DNA of 64,000 nucleotides from Phanerochaete sordida (lineage: Eukaryota; Basidiomycota; Agaricomycetes; Polyporales; Phanerochaetaceae), in NCBI GenBank assembly GCA_019973155.2, contig BPQB01000027.1, forward strand, positions 124,001-188,000, in the 5' to 3' direction. A program made the translations under genes and the position numbers. Position 1 is the first letter of the stretch. The number at the start of each line of letters is the position of its first letter. The notes below the pieces were generated by a model. The model was given only the letters and a program-made list of their open reading frames with translations. It searched no databases and was not told the origin of the DNA. Below, piece after piece: positions 1-12,882 of the stretch.

Positions 1-1793
1 ACCGTGGCAGTCTCTCGGCGTCGTCCGTTGTTGGATGCAAATCGCCAGAGCGCAATGAGCCTGCAAACCAAATGTACACTAGCTAGCTTCCTGTTGGTCA
101 TGAAGTGCCTCCAACTTAGGCAAGAATTTCTTCGCGGACATGGTCGACTTGAAGAACACTTCGGGTAGCACGACGCAAAACCAGTCGGTCCAGGTGCTTT
201 AAACAGCAGAGAAAGGGAGGTGTATTTCAAGGTGCCTCTGCGGTGACGAAGGTGGAGGAAGTGGAGGAGGTGAAGGAACACGGCGAACAGGAGGTTGGTG
301 GGCAGCGCAAAGCGAGGAGGCGCCTGGTCTGCCAGGCCCCCGGACAGCAGCAGTCAAAGTCACGTGGACCTACAAGCCCCCGGAACCACCATGCGTCCAG
401 TCCGCTTTGCGCGTGAACGACCATCCTCCGTCCAGGCTTCCCGTGCGTACTAAATGGGGCGGCAAAGGCACTAGGGGGGACTACAGGTCATTTGCTTTAG
501 GATATGGGCAGGGAATCATCGTACCTCCTGTTGTGGTGAGTGAAAGACTTACACTAGAGCTCATTGAGCCGCCCTTTATGACTTGATTTGTTTTTGACAT
601 GTCTGCAGTAGTCCTGCTGCCCGCTGTTGCGTCCCAGTACCGTCTCCGGATCAGTTGGGTTGGATCTTAGAGCGTTTATCAAGAATATTGATCAACCAAA
701 TCATCTGTAGTCCTGGCGCGGGTGGCCCAACCTCGACGTGCGCCTCCTCAGATTGTTGGACATGCAGCTACGAACGCGAGCTATCTACAGGCTCTTGGCT
801 CCATTGGACGGGTATTCATTTGATCTTTACTATAGTTTCTGTTATCGGAACTGATCGCAGCTTAGTTCAGCCAGTTACTGTGGACTAGTGCAGGCCACCG
901 TCAAGCTTCTCCGTGAGCATGCAGCTAAGGGCTGTATGGTTTGAAATACTAGTTCAATGTGTGGCTTACCATCTCACGTATGAGCTGGTGTGCTTGATGG
1001 AATTAACAGGGCCGTCGCTGCGAGTTCAGTGGCGAGTTTTAGATCGCCCCATCGGCCGAGAAACCAAAGCTCCCGCTTAGGCGAAGGCTACGCAGACGTC
1101 GGTGCCATTCCTGTACAGCGTAAACCTTGCGTCTCACTTTCCCATTGAAGCGCGTTGCAGACAAGACACGAGTGTATCGCGCGTATTGCTGGCGCCCATG
1201 TCTGGCTAGGGTCCAGCTAGGGCCCAGCTAGGGTCCGATTCCCTGGATGCCTAGTGCAAAAATCGCGCCGTACTCGGCTTTTCGTTGGAGATCCCAATGT
1301 AGGCCGCAGACAATGGTTACGGTTGGTCTCTACGTCATTCCAATGTGTTGTACAGCGGCCTTCTGCGTGTCGGCGCGGAATTCCGCCACACACATTAGAT
1401 GCGCGTTGCACTCGCTATGAAGCTTTCACTCGGGCGGCTCAAGGTCCGTGATAAGAGGACCACTCGTTTCCGTGCCCCATTTACCGTGCTGCGCTCGAGG
1501 CTCGGAGGAAGCTGGGTTAGGAATTAATGTGGTGCTAGAAAGCTCCATCTAACTTAGCACGGTGACACTCCCGCTTCGCTCGACCGTGCAGTTCCCACGT
1601 GTGATTGCTGAGAACCAATATGAGGGTTTGTCTAGGGTCCATAATAACGTAGGTCTAATGTTAGTGTGGGAGGCGATGTTGCTACTGTTATACAACGAGT
1701 CTACGAAGGCTACGACCCTTGGACCTGAAACGACGCAGAACCTATTTGACACGTGTAATTCGCTACCTAGACGCAGTAATGGCGACAGCTCAG
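1..1793. other. Intergenic region, no gene recognised
   Basis: Only short open frames (under about 85 codons) are present on either strand, and none has a recognisable domain. The stretch lies downstream of the kinase-domain gene that ends at 1794. The only structure seen is a short imperfect tandem repeat near 1205-1237. Exons of a gene lying mostly left of the window cannot be excluded. Confidence 0.5.
1205..1237. repeat. Short imperfect tandem repeat, unit about 11 bp
   Basis: About two and a half copies of a unit resembling GTCCAGCTAGG are visible, with one T/C change between copies. It is short and lies in non-coding sequence; no function is suggested. Confidence 0.5.
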
Positions 1794-3201
1794 CTACGAA
1801 GGTAATTTCACCTTAGACCTCTGACACGCGATGACGGAGATAAAGTCCTTTATGTGGTGTACAAGGCCGAGAGTCAGCCAGACGGGAGCAGCCGCGAGGC
1901 TGCCCGCGTCCAGAAGAAATGCCACTGCAGCTGTCTCGTTCCGGGCTCTAAGTCTCCAAGACCGTTTGGTCGAGAGAATCCTGGCGCGAATGGCGCACCA
2001 ACGTCCCAGAACTTGAGCGGCGTCTGGTCTCTCATCGGCCCTCTTTGTTGTCATGTATTCGACGAGCGGTCGCAGAAACTCGACGTTGTTATATTTCTGA
2101 ACACATGAGATTAGATACAAAAACACGGGTGGGAGTCGAACAGCAGAGCGTACCGCAAGAAACACGCGCTGCAGCAGTTTACCCAGGATATACACGTCCA
2201 CCTTGAACGGATCGTAGGGAACGTCTGGCGAAAGTTCCGGAACGCTCTTTTCCCTGCCGTCGACTCCCGTCGTGAATCGCGCCGGCGCGCCGGCAGGCTT
2301 CCTCACCGAGATACCAAAGTCGATGAAGTAGTACTTGACACGACTCTTGCAGCGCGGCTTCTGTAGTGCCCATGTGCGGCCGTCTGGAAGCCTATCGTGT
2401 GCGACAGGGTGAAATCCAGACGGGAACATCGAGTTTGCATCCATCATTATGTTCTCGAGGGTGCAGTCTCTGGGACGTTGGTCAGCTGTGTCTGCGTGCA
2501 ACAACAATTTTCTCACCGATGCGCTACTCCTTGCTCGTGCATAAACACCAGTCCCTATCACGGCCATGAAAATGAGCTTATTATATAGCGTAGCTTTGAA
2601 ATGATTATACTGTACCTCCAAGGTCTGGTCCACAAACTGGCATACCTCGCCGACCAACTGGAAGGGAGGGTAATCCATTGGGAGGAGGAAGGGCATAACC
2701 AGGTACGATGCTTCTTTGCTCTCTTCATCCTGAAAGAAGTCGAGTATCGGCACGGAGTGATTTCTCTCTTCCGCGTGAACCTCAGGACGATAGAGGTACC
2801 TTGCGATTCGGGCCTCCTCGCTGTCTGTGTACAGTCGCTTGATGTAGACGAGAGCATTATCATCTCGTCGCCTGGCGTCGATGTGATTTGGCCTCAGCTA
2901 GCTTGAGTGTCAGCTAAATTTAGTGAATCAGCTAGGGACGTACCGGTGGGGTATGGTAGTCCTCGCAAGTCGAGGGATCGAGCTCTGGGTTCTCCTTCCA
3001 CGACGCGACCCATCCCGGGTGGTACCGCGCACGCAGGACGTACCCTCTCCTCTCCAGGAACTCCTGTCGGTCACGCCATTGCACTTCGAAAGGCGCGAGC
3101 TCGGTGTTCTCCTGCGCAATTTCGGCCTTAAGCTGGGTAACTTCGGCTCGCGAAAGTCCTTGAGAGCCTCCTGAAAGAGCCTGCGCGTAGCTATCAGACA
3201 T
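1794..3201 (-). CDS. Divergent protein-kinase-domain protein (Agaricomycete family)
   Basis: Multi-exon gene; the start is placed at the Met of MSDSYAQAL, which begins the conserved N-terminus. An N-terminal segment (QWRDRQEFLERRGY, then RYHPGWVASW) is followed by a weak N-lobe with an SIKRLY-like or IKRLY strand and no visible glycine-rich loop. The C-lobe carries the catalytic loop: FMHEQGVAH is joined across a short intron to RDCTLENIMMDA, giving HRD with Asp and Asn. The metal-binding DFG follows in YYFIDFGIS, then YDPFKVDVYILG. A second intron ends just before KYNNVEFL, and the protein ends after ERPDAAQVL and WRLRARNETAA. The HRD and DFG residues are kept, so catalysis is possible, but the degenerate N-lobe makes a pseudokinase or atypical kinase plausible. 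The substrate is unknown. This family, with the RDCT..NIMMDA signature, is expanded in mushroom-forming fungi. Confidence 0.8.
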
Positions 3202-4596
3202 GTTGAGGAACGAGGGAAGGGCTGGTGAGGAACTAGCAGAACAAAAGTGGGCCAATGCCTCCATAGCTATAGAGCTCTGGATTAATGTAGTTTCGCCCTC
3301 AGTCCCTAGCCAAGCGCACACGGCTGCAGCCGACTGGCCACGAGGCGAACTTCGAATCCGTGACCTCGTACGCCATGTTCATCTTGTGGGCGCCCCAGGT
3401 CTGGCCTGACTCCTCGTCGTCTGCAAACTTAAATGCTCGATGAGTTGCTCGACAGATACACACAGGTAAATTCGAAGTGATATTCTGCACTGTGTATTAC
3501 CTTACAGTGCCGACTTGCCAATTGTATGTCTCAAGGCGTGCTGGAGGTCCACCTCCGTAGCCGTACAGACATACCTCGGTCGCAATACGCGGGACTTGCT
3601 TGTCTCTCAGTGGGAAAAATATCATTATCGAAGTGGTAGGTGCAGTTCCTTTCTTTGGTATCTTCTCTCTCACTGAAGAAGCACGCACGCCTTTGCGTTC
3701 AGCCTCATTTAGCGTTCAGCGTTATGAGACGTGCGGTGGTGCACTCCTGACCTCCGTTGCTTCTCAATGAGCCGACTCTTCTGTGCTCTCCGCACAAGCA
3801 TGGCTGTAGTGCACAAGCGATATCCGGAGCTTTTTACCACCAAGTAAATTACTGATACCGGACATTACAGGGTAGTGACACTGTCGGCCTTCCGCATCTG
3901 TTGCAGGACTCGCCGAGGACACTACGAGACCAGGTCTGATTGAGAAGTCCTCAAGTCTCAAATTCTCATTTCTCTTGAATTGCAGCGGTACCAAGCTCCA
4001 CCCAAGTGTTGTCCTCCAGCTATGGGCCTATGGCCTAGGTTGAATTTGTAATGCTCAAGTGCTTCGCTCTTTACTCACAGCCATACGCTCACTGCATGTT
4101 TCATAGATGTGGCTTCCAGTGACCTTGCACTTGAAGCAAGCCTTTCATTGAACCGGTACGGGCCGCTTCGAACTGTACGCTTTAGTCTGGCTCTAGTGGG
4201 CTGTAATACAACCGTACGCCTACCGGCTTGGTCCGGGCCTACCCAGATGTTTCGACACGCCTTCTCGTGCTCCTACGCGTGCTAACGCTGATAGGAGCCT
4301 TACGTCGAGCTCCAGCATATGGTGGGACCTACAGATTGGTCTAAGCCTGCAATATGACCGCGACGAGAAGGACGTAGGGCTTGCCGCTAACTCCATCCGC
4401 TCTCATCCCTCGGACGCTGCCTGCAGCACTCTCACAAGTTGTCTGAGCACTGCAGCAGCCACCCGTACGTCTGGAGATTTCACTCCGCTGATACCATGTC
4501 GCTGATGCGCACGACGATGTGTAGGCTACTTGTGATAATGCAAGCATCGACAAAGACTGCAAACGATTCATCCCACAATGTACTACCCTGCGCATA
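3202..4596. other. Intergenic region with possible coding fragments
   Basis: No complete gene was assembled. On the minus strand three short open stretches have a protein-like composition: about 3300-3490 (contains HRAFKFADDEESG), about 3497-3640 (contains RIATEVCLYGYGGG) and about 3764-3994. They lie upstream of the kinase-domain gene and do not match its known N-terminus. I could not join them with consistent splice phases. They may be exons of an unrecognised gene, a decayed gene or chance open frames. Confidence 0.3.
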
Positions 4597-5464
4597 TTGC
4601 CGTCCTCTCGTACGTCTGACCTCCTCCCCGCTACGCAGCCATCGAACGGAGAAAACGGGCCTATAAGAAGCGTACTCAGTCACGGTCTTGCCATTGCCAC
4701 AGGCAGTGTTCGCCTAGCTTTGGCAAAACAGAGAAAAAGCGAGCTCAAGGGGGCCCTGAAAAAGCTAGACGAGTTGACTGCCGGCCTTCGTTCGCTTCAA
4801 CAGTCTCTACAGGGCGACGACCTCAACTGGGAATTTGTGCACAGAGTTGAACATCACCTCAGCGCCGATGATTTGCAAAAGAGGATAAGAAGGTACTGTT
4901 ATCCTTCGTTGAGTCTCACAGTCTGACCCGAACTCGTCTAGACTGAAGCTAGAACACAACGTAGTACTCGGCGACTTACATAGGCTTCAGACGCTTGACT
5001 ATTTTACACCGGCCGCGGCGACCACTCACCGCAATCTGCGAGAATTCATGCAAAGGTGTGCCGAGCTGGAACGGGACTACATCGTGAGTCATATTTGTGA
5101 TCGTATCGCAGTCAATACTGAGTCCACCGTCATGCAACCTACGGGACTCAGCACTCTAGCGCTGACGTTTCACGGGGCCATGGATCCTCGCGACGACCCG
5201 AAGATGTGCGGGACGGACCTGTATTTGCAAAGGATGACGCTGAACCGTGGGACGCCCCACAAGCCCCGAGAAATTCGTAAGGAGCGCCGACAGGCGGTAC
5301 AGGTGTGGCAAACACGCCATACAGTACCCGTAAAGGTGAGCTCACGGGCGGTTCGGATAAGGATGTGGACACTTATCCGTATGGCGCAGAATTATCCATT
5401 GCGAGCTAGTTCAATACCCCGATGTCCACGCAGAAGCTACTGGCTCCCAGCCGCCATTCCCTAG
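4597..5464 (+). CDS. Possible helical N-terminal exons, unresolved gene
   Basis: An exon at about 4597-4893 encodes a helical stretch (LALAKQRKSELKGALKKLDEL, then LRSLQQSLQGDDLNW). After an intron ending TCTAG, a second exon at about 4941-5083 continues with KLEHNVVLGDLHRLQTLDYF and REFMQRCAELERDYI. A donor GTGAGT follows. Downstream frames near 5150-5464 are open but not convincing. The segment could be the N-terminus of the kinase that ends at 8665 or a small separate gene. No family is recognised. Ends are approximate. Confidence 0.35.
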
Positions 5465-6151
5465 CACCCTACCGATATGCACATCATTTAACAGCGAGTC
5501 TTCCTACTCTTTCCTTTACATGGATATCACTCATACTCTTGGCAGTCCTTATTCTTGATTTATAATTTTCCAAGCATTCCAGTAATACGACGACCGGTCA
5601 TTTGGAGACTGAGTGTGTGCATAGATGCCTGCTTGGCCGTCATGTCGGTACTCCATCACGTCTCGTCCGATGTCGTCACCCAGCCTCATGCCGTGTGGCA
5701 CTTCCGTCTGGACGTCCCCATCATGGACTGTATTTCTCGCGTATCATGTACGATGCAAATGATCATGTAGCCGCGGACATAGCAGGGCTAGCGTCTCGCT
5801 CGACATACTTTAACTACGGCCCGTTGCTCTTGCGGACCACCATTCTCACAACTCTCTCGGCCTGGCTTGCTTTATACTCGTGTGTCCGCCAACTGCTCAT
5901 TCCTCGCACAATGTCCACATCGGGGCACTCTATCAAAGTCGTGTTGAAGGGTCAGCGCTCTCACTATCTTTTCATAAATGCTGGTTGCAATGTGCTCAAG
6001 TTGTTACCAGACGCGCTAATTACCTGGCATGCCCCGCACAAGAGCAAGTCATCCCATGTCGTTCTTCTGATCAGTACGCAGGTGGATCTTCAAACGACCA
6101 CAAACATCGTTCGAATCGAGTCTCGCCGACGAGAAGATAGCACGCACGAAT

Positions 6152-8665
6152 TTGTGGAGCCCTCCGCATCCAGTAATCTTCCAGTCTTGTAAGCTTCATA
6201 CTGCGAGATCAAACGAGATGTGCTTACGCTGGGACAGGCATATTCCCCCTGGAGCACTAGGTCTAGCGTTTGCGGTACACGACGGCAGAGGATTATCCTG
6301 GAAGGCACCCAAATATCTGGGAGAGGTTCTTGTCAAGACTGAGGCGCTCATATCACAGAGTATGTCCCATCGTCATTGTCGGTCCATGCAGTATTCTGAC
6401 CTGGAGTGTACAGATCGAAATCAGGTGGTTCGCAGACCCTACCTTCGCAGAGAGGGCGGGACCAGCGAAGAAGTATGGACGCTCTCCGTACGCCTTGACC
6501 TTGAAGGCCCTGCGTCTGTTCCGCCATTAGAGGCCCGCCTCAGTCCGAGAATACCAGCCCAAAGATACTCACTCGCTGACTGCCTGCGGAGCATCACAAA
6601 TATGATAATTGCGTGCCACAATCTGGCGCGTCATGACATACTCGTGAGTGGATGCATGCTTAGGCTGTGCGCTATTGAAGCTTACACGATATCGGCTGGT
6701 ACAGGCACGGCTTTTCTATGTCGTCAACGCTATCGACGAATACTGGGCAGCGGAACTCGCCGAAAGGAAACAAGAAGAAGAGGAAGGGTGGGTGAACATC
6801 GGGCAGCAAAATACTCGCGAACAACGGCACGATCAAGGCCAGGCATCTAACCTTGAATCAAATCCCATCGACGACCTAGCCCAGCAGATCGAAACGCAGC
6901 TGAAATTCGCAGTACAAGAATTGCAGCTAGCCGTTCAGCAAGGAAAGAGCGATGTACGGCGACAGAAACTTCTCGAAAATGTCTTAGAGGAAAGCTTTGC
7001 AGGCATGATCCTGATACATGGCTGCATCGTGCACTATCCACGTACGTCTAACTTCATTCCATATGGTGTAGCATCTGCTCACCAGCATTAGGGCTCTCCT
7101 ATCGAGGCCTTGATCATTTCGCGACCAGATTCGAACGGTGGTCCCATGCGCCAAGAGATTTCAAGCTACGCCACTACAGACTATTGTGTCTTCGCTCGCG
7201 GCTCGCACATCTGTCGTCACCAGAGCACGACAAACTACCTTCCGAGTTCCCAAAATTCCTCTCCGTCTTGGTAGAACGCTGTCTCCGCCACAGCGCTTGG
7301 CGGACGCTCGGCTCCGACTATTACAAGAGTATCATAGCATGCGCACGAGGGTCGCTGCTCCAGGACATCTATGATATCATTGAAAAGGTATGGAGCATAG
7401 TTTCTGCAGCACATACGTAAGCTGATCGCATTCCCCCCATGGAGACTGAGCAAGTCTCCCTCGTCCCTGGCGGACATGGAGAAATAGCGGACGCAAAAAG
7501 CCGGCTTCTGACCTACCTGGTCCAGCAGTCCGGAACCATCCCCTCTACTGTAATTGTCCGGAAAGTAGAACCATTGGTGACGCTCGGACAGGGTTCATTT
7601 GGACAAGTGCACTCAGGCCGCTGGACAGTCAACGAACGAAATGTTATAACTGTCGCAATCAAAACTACACACGCCAAAGTCGACCGAAAGGTATATACAA
7701 TTATTTTCGGGGGAGTCATCCACGTTCAATGAGGCCTTGCAGACTTTGTACCTGGAGATATTCTCCCAACGTGCAGCCAAGCATCGCAACATCGTTCGAG
7801 TATTCGGCGTAACAGATACGGATACACCAGGCATTGTCCTTGAATACATGCCTAACGGAACCATTCGTGATCGTGCCTTGAGCATGAAGCAACGCACAGA
7901 CATCGACATCGGGCGCATGTTGCGAACCTCAAACAACTGGGTAAGATTATATCGCTCATACCTTTGATCTGACTGGTTAATGTGCTGCTAGCTTTTAGAC
8001 ATCGCCGAAGGGCTGGCATATCTCCATAGCATTGGTACAGCTCACGGTGACCTGCATGGTGTAAGTACAAACTCTCGGCCGGTCGTCACACAGACTGATT
8101 CTCTCGCGCAGGCAAATGTAATGATAGCTGAGGACGGCACCGCCAAGATCACAGATTTCGGTCTGGCTGTGTTCGTAAATGGCAGTTCTGGAGCCTATGG
8201 TTCACAAAGGGAAGGTAACCCGCGATGGCTGGCTCCAGAACTTGCCCACGGCGACGCCTCTTCGCGCCCCACGAGGGAAGCAGATATATGGTCATTTGCC
8301 CATCTGTGTGTTGAGGTGTGTCCGAATTGAACACCAATGTGGCTCATCATCGTTGACCACACGCATAGGTGTATGAGAGCAAAGTGCCGTACCACTGGAT
8401 CGCGCAAAAATGGGCTGTCCATGAGCACACTAGGAGGGCACTTCAAGTACCACAAGATAGCTCGCTGCCCCGCTACCAGCCCCATATCCGTATCCCTGTC
8501 TTCACATTTCCAGATAACCCCCTCGAGCAGACCGGTGAATGCCCCGAGATGTCGGATGTGCTTTGGAACATCGTACTAGAGTGTTGCAGCACCCTAGAGC
8601 AGCGGCCAACAGCTGGCATGGTCGCGCAGCTACTGAAGGACTTCTTGCTTACGGGTTTTGCTTGA
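6152..8665 (+). CDS. Tyrosine-kinase-like (TKL) protein kinase
   Basis: The C-terminal half is a clear kinase. The N-lobe has the glycine loop GQGSFGQVHSGRW and the ATP-binding lysine in VAIKTTHAK. The C-lobe has the catalytic loop HGDLHGANV, the DFG in ITDFGLAVF, then NPRWLAPEL and EADIWSFAHL. The end has SDVLWNIVLECC and EQRPTAGMV before the stop at 8665. HGDLHGAN in place of HRDLKxxN is common in fungal TKL kinases and keeps the catalytic Asp. Upstream exons are supported by splice continuity: DCLRSITNMIIACHNL ends at a GTGAGT donor near 6652 and joins in phase to RLFYVVNAIDEYW from 6705. The latter exon carries a charged helical segment with IETQLKFAVQELQLA. A further exon covers about 7130-7387. 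The true start is not resolved; the first coordinate is only the start of the open frame holding the earliest supported exon. Substrate unknown. Confidence 0.72.
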
Positions 8666-8878
8666 GGCAGAGGGGCGTATGGTGAAGCCCGGGCCGAGCA
8701 GACCTTGAACGCTTAGCATACTTGTTGTAGCGTGTGCTTATAGCTATGATATCTGTCATCCTTTGACTGGATGAGCTACTGTCTCCGTAGACATCTCGCA
8801 TGTCACAGCGAAGGACGCAAAAACATCTAACAATACACAACAGTAGATTATACAGCATTATGATACAGCTTCGCACCA

Positions 8879-11800
8879 TTACTCTAGCAAGGCCGCCAGC
8901 CGTTCCCGCACATCATCGCCCGCGAGCTGAGCAGCCGTCCTCCGCGCGTCCTTCACCTCGCCAACGCCTTCGAAGCACGCTGGCGGCAGCACCAGCACGT
9001 CCCGCGTCTGGCAGTACGTCACGACGTCCCTCACGACCTCGGGTCCCGCCTGCGCGACGATGGCGCGCAGGAGCTTCGCGGGCCGCTCGCCAGCGACGAC
9101 GTGTCCGAGGTCTGGCCATACGTTGCACGCGATGTGGTGCAGCGCGAGCCAGTACACGAACGCGACGCGGTCGAGGCCCTTGACGAGCGCGCGCAGGTAC
9201 GCCGCAAGCACCTCGGCGTCGGTCTCGGCGGGCCAGAGGAACTCGCGTAGGTCGCTCGAGGGAACCCCGGACGGTTGTATGTGCAGCGTGCGCAGGGCTT
9301 GCGGGAAGTCCGCGTAGAGGCAGCGCCGGAAGTCGCTGGGGTAGCGCATCGCGAGCGGCGGGAGGAGCAGGCGCCCGAAGAGCGCGTGTCCGAAGGAGAC
9401 AGCGTCGTAGAGGCCGGCGAAGTCGGTGTAGTACTGGTAGAAGGGTGTGCCCGCGCCGAGGAACGGCTTCGCGATGTCCTCGAGCGAGGGGCCTTGCGCG
9501 GCCGGGGCCGGTAGCGACTGCGCGGCGGCGAAGGAGAACGGCGCGAGCAGATCCTCCATGAAGCGCCCGACGACGGCGTCGCGGAAGACCTCTTCCGCCG
9601 AGTTCTCCTGTTGGCCGTGCTCCAGCATGAAGACCTTCATCAACGCGAAGACTGTCTCCTCGCGGTTCAGCGCGAACTGTGGCAAGCCATGCGCGACCAG
9701 CGTCTCGCGGTGCACCTTCGCGAGGAGCAGCGCCGCGCGCACGATCTCCGTCTCCGAGAAGTCCCATGATTGTGGCAGGGCAGCGAACACCTCCGACTGA
9801 CCCGAGCGCAAAAGATGGTCGAGCGGCGCGGACATCCAGTCGCGGTTCAGAGGCAGCGACGTCGTTGCGTGCGTCATGCTCTCTGGCAGGGGCGCCGAAA
9901 GGCGGAGCGCCGTCACATTCGGCAGCGAAGCCGGCGTCGGCCAGAGCGGGGCGACCTTCTCGGGCATGTTTTGCAGCGCAAATGTCAGGAAGGGCGCGAT
10001 CGACTCGAGGCCCTTGCTCTCCCAGATGCCCGGCGGGACCTGCCAGCCGCGGCTCTCCATGAATGTGGGGCTCACGAGCGTGGTGCTGCGCTCGAGCAGG
10101 TGCACGCCGCGCTCCTCGTCGCCGGGTACGAGCCTCAAAGCAATCGTGAACGCTTGTGCGAGCCACAGGTCGTCCGCGGCGCCAGGCAGGAAGCGCGAGA
10201 AGTCGAGATAGACTGCGAGCAGCAGCGACAGCGGGCGCACGAGCGGGAGGACGTGGGCCGGCACGGCCTTGGTACGCACGGACGCCCAGAGCGGATGAAG
10301 GGTAAGCCGTGCGCAGAGGGTCGAGATCTCTGCGAATGGCAAGGAGAACGGTGGGGCGGACAACGGTGTGGTTTGTGACGGAAGGCTGGCCAGCCACAGG
10401 CGTAGGGCCGCGGACAGGACGCCAGCCGGCTCTGCGAGCATTCTCCATGCCTTCGTGCGCGCGATGTCATCCGGGGCAAACGCAGCCAATGCTATCTCCA
10501 ACGCCGCCACCGCGCCTGCTACGACGACTTTCGCCTTCCCCTCAGCGAAATCTGGACCGAGCGCCTCTAGCGCTGCGCGCTTCTCCGCTTCCCCGCCCTT
10601 CGGCACATTCACAGCAGCACCCTCGAGCCACGCTGCCTCCGCTCGCCAGAGCGCCGCCCAGAGACGCGTCTGCGACGGCTCCAGGTGCGTGCGAAGTTGT
10701 AAAATATCAGAGCCCCAGCCCCAGCCCGCAATCTGGCTCCAGAGGATGTCGTGGCTAGGCTGCGTGCGATGCGGGTCGCGAGCGGCGGTGGTCCACGCCT
10801 CACGGAGCGCGAGGAACGCCTCTCTGAGGGAGTCCAATGTGCACGCGCCGCCCAGGAGGTGCGCACCGAGGGCACCGAGCGGCTCGGCGGCGGTCGTCGC
10901 GAGCTGCGCGCAGAGGCCGTAGCGCGCGAGCGAGACGTACACGCGGAGCGTGCCGCTGAGGAGCCCCGTGGCAAGCGGCGCGGGGTAGAGCGAGGCGTTG
11001 GGGAGCGTGACTGCGAAGCGGAGGAGGGCTGACGCAGACTCGGCGATGGCAGACGCGTTCGCGCGCGAGGACTGCGCGAGCGTGTCAAGAAGTCGCAGCG
11101 CCTCGGGTTCGGGGTGCTGAGTGTCTTCGGGGACGGGCGGCAGGAGCACGAAGCGGCGCATGACGGCTGCGAGCAGCTTGGGTGTGCCGATGATGGCGGA
11201 TGCGACGTCGTTACTGTGCTTCGCGAGGCGGTGAAGGACTTCGAGTAGCTGGAACAGTGACTCGTGCGGGAGTGCGGCGACCTGGAGAGCGTCCGAAATC
11301 TGCGTTAGGACAGACTCCATTGGAAGCGATGACAGGATGTCGTCTGCAGCGGACTTCAGCTCGATGCCATCGACGTCATTCATGGCTTCGTCCCAGAACA
11401 CCACGCACGCCCAGATGAGGTCGACGGCGCGGATACCCACAGTGCCGCGTTCCGCCATCGCCTCGAGCCCTGCAGCAAGCATACGCTTGCGGAGGTCGTC
11501 CTCCTGGGCCGCAAGCTCCTGTACATTCGTCCCGCGTTCCCGTGCGGTGTTCGAGAGTTGCCGTGCGATCTTGCTGAGAACGTCGAGCATGGAGGCGCGC
11601 TGAGCAGGGACAGTAGAGCGTGATAGGAGGAAGATGTCGTCTAGGGTGTAGCCTGCATGTCGGCCTTCCGCATGGTGGTGCAAGCCGAGGTGAGTAGGTA
11701 GCTTTTCGGCATCCGCTGCGGAAATGGGCCTTCCTGCGAGGTCAAAGCGGAGAGTTGAGGAGATTGAGTCCGGTTCAGCGTTCGAAGGACCCTCTATCCA

Positions 11801-12882
11801 AGCGAGCGATGGATCATGTGGTGCTGCATTCGGGAAGAAACGACGGCGAATATCTTCTGGAGTGCCTTCCATGAAATCGCTATCTGAGCGCTGCTTCTCC
11901 AAGACAGGGGTGTCTACAAACATAGGAGAAGTCGCCGGACTAGCTTCCTGGGCATCGGGTACGAGCTTGAGAGGCGAGCCGGCTTCAGTCGAAGGTAACA
12001 AGAGCGGCTTTTCCTTTGTGACACCCTCCACCGGGCCTCCGTTGGCGAGCGGCTTCTCCTGTACAGGGCTGTCCACGGCCATGGGTGAAGTGGCGGGACT
12101 GGGATCCTCGGCATTGGGTACAAGTCTGCCCTTGAACTCGCCGAGTGAGATAGTCGGCCCGTCCGTGTCGGTGGGAGACATGAGAGCGAGGGGCTTCCGC
12201 TTCGGCGAAGGCGGCGCGGACTCGTACACATGCACGTCCTTCGTCGTGACGTCCGCAAATCGGATCTGGCGTTCTGCGCGGCTGGGCGGGCGGCTGCTCG
12301 TGGTCGAGAGTGGGGTGGGCGACGCCGCGCGCGAGGCGAGCGCACCTGCGGCGCCGGTGAATGAGCCTTCGGGTGCGGAGCGGCGGGGTACGTACTTTTC
12401 AGGACCTTGGAGTCGGTGCGTGGACGGCCCATGCGCTCGTCCGTGCTCTCCCTGCCCGCAGCCTCGCGCGCGAGCCGCGCTTTCCTGAGCACCTCGCCGA
12501 TGTTGGGACCGAACCGCTCGAGGATCTCACGCCGCTCGGCGTCGCGCTCCTCGTCGGTCATTGCCTCGACTCTCTTCTGGTTCTCATCCTCCATCTGCCG
12601 CCTCCAGTCCTCGGTGGCCTCTGCGATGACCCTGCTGGAGCGGCTCTCATCCTCGTCGTCCTCTTGGGTCGGCCGTGGCTGTGCGACTGATGGCGGTGCA
12701 GGTGGCCGCTCAGTGGTAGAAGGACTCTTTTGGCCCTCTCGCGCTCTCTGAAATGCGCTTTTGGATCTATGTTGTACACCAGGAAACCCGCCGTTCGAGG
12801 TCGGCCTTGAGGTGGGTGCAGCAGCGGGAGCTCCTGCCTTGCGTTCGACGATTGAGCCGACTAGTGAACCCTTTAAAGACAT
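8879..12882 (-). CDS. RPAP1: RNA polymerase II-associated protein 1 (RPAP1/Rba50 family)
   Basis: The N-terminus (MSLKGSLVGSIVERK) and the following EILERFGPNIGEVL segment match the RPAP1 N-terminal region. The RPAP1 C-terminal signature follows: LRFDLAGRPI, THLGLHHHAEG, then AGYTLDDIFLLSRST and a long alpha-helical repeat-like region to the stop. RPAP1 is an assembly/transport factor for RNA polymerase II and, in animals, helps couple the polymerase to Mediator. Two long open frames in different phases are joined by one 50-nt intron (12395 down to 12346, GTACGT donor, GCAG acceptor), giving about 1317 residues. That splice restores the frame exactly, so no frameshift is needed. The gene has very high GC and many overlapping antisense open frames, which I treat as shadows. 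Confidence 0.9.

Noticed and set aside
8913..11088. Long overlapping open frames on both strands within RPAP1
   Set aside because: Very GC-rich coding sequence leaves antisense and alternate frames open by chance; their composition (Arg/Ala/Pro-rich) and lack of domains mark them as shadows.
12346..12420. Apparent frameshift in RPAP1
   Set aside because: A 50-nt intron with a GTACGT donor and GCAG acceptor (12395 down to 12346) joins the two frames in phase, so no mutation is needed.
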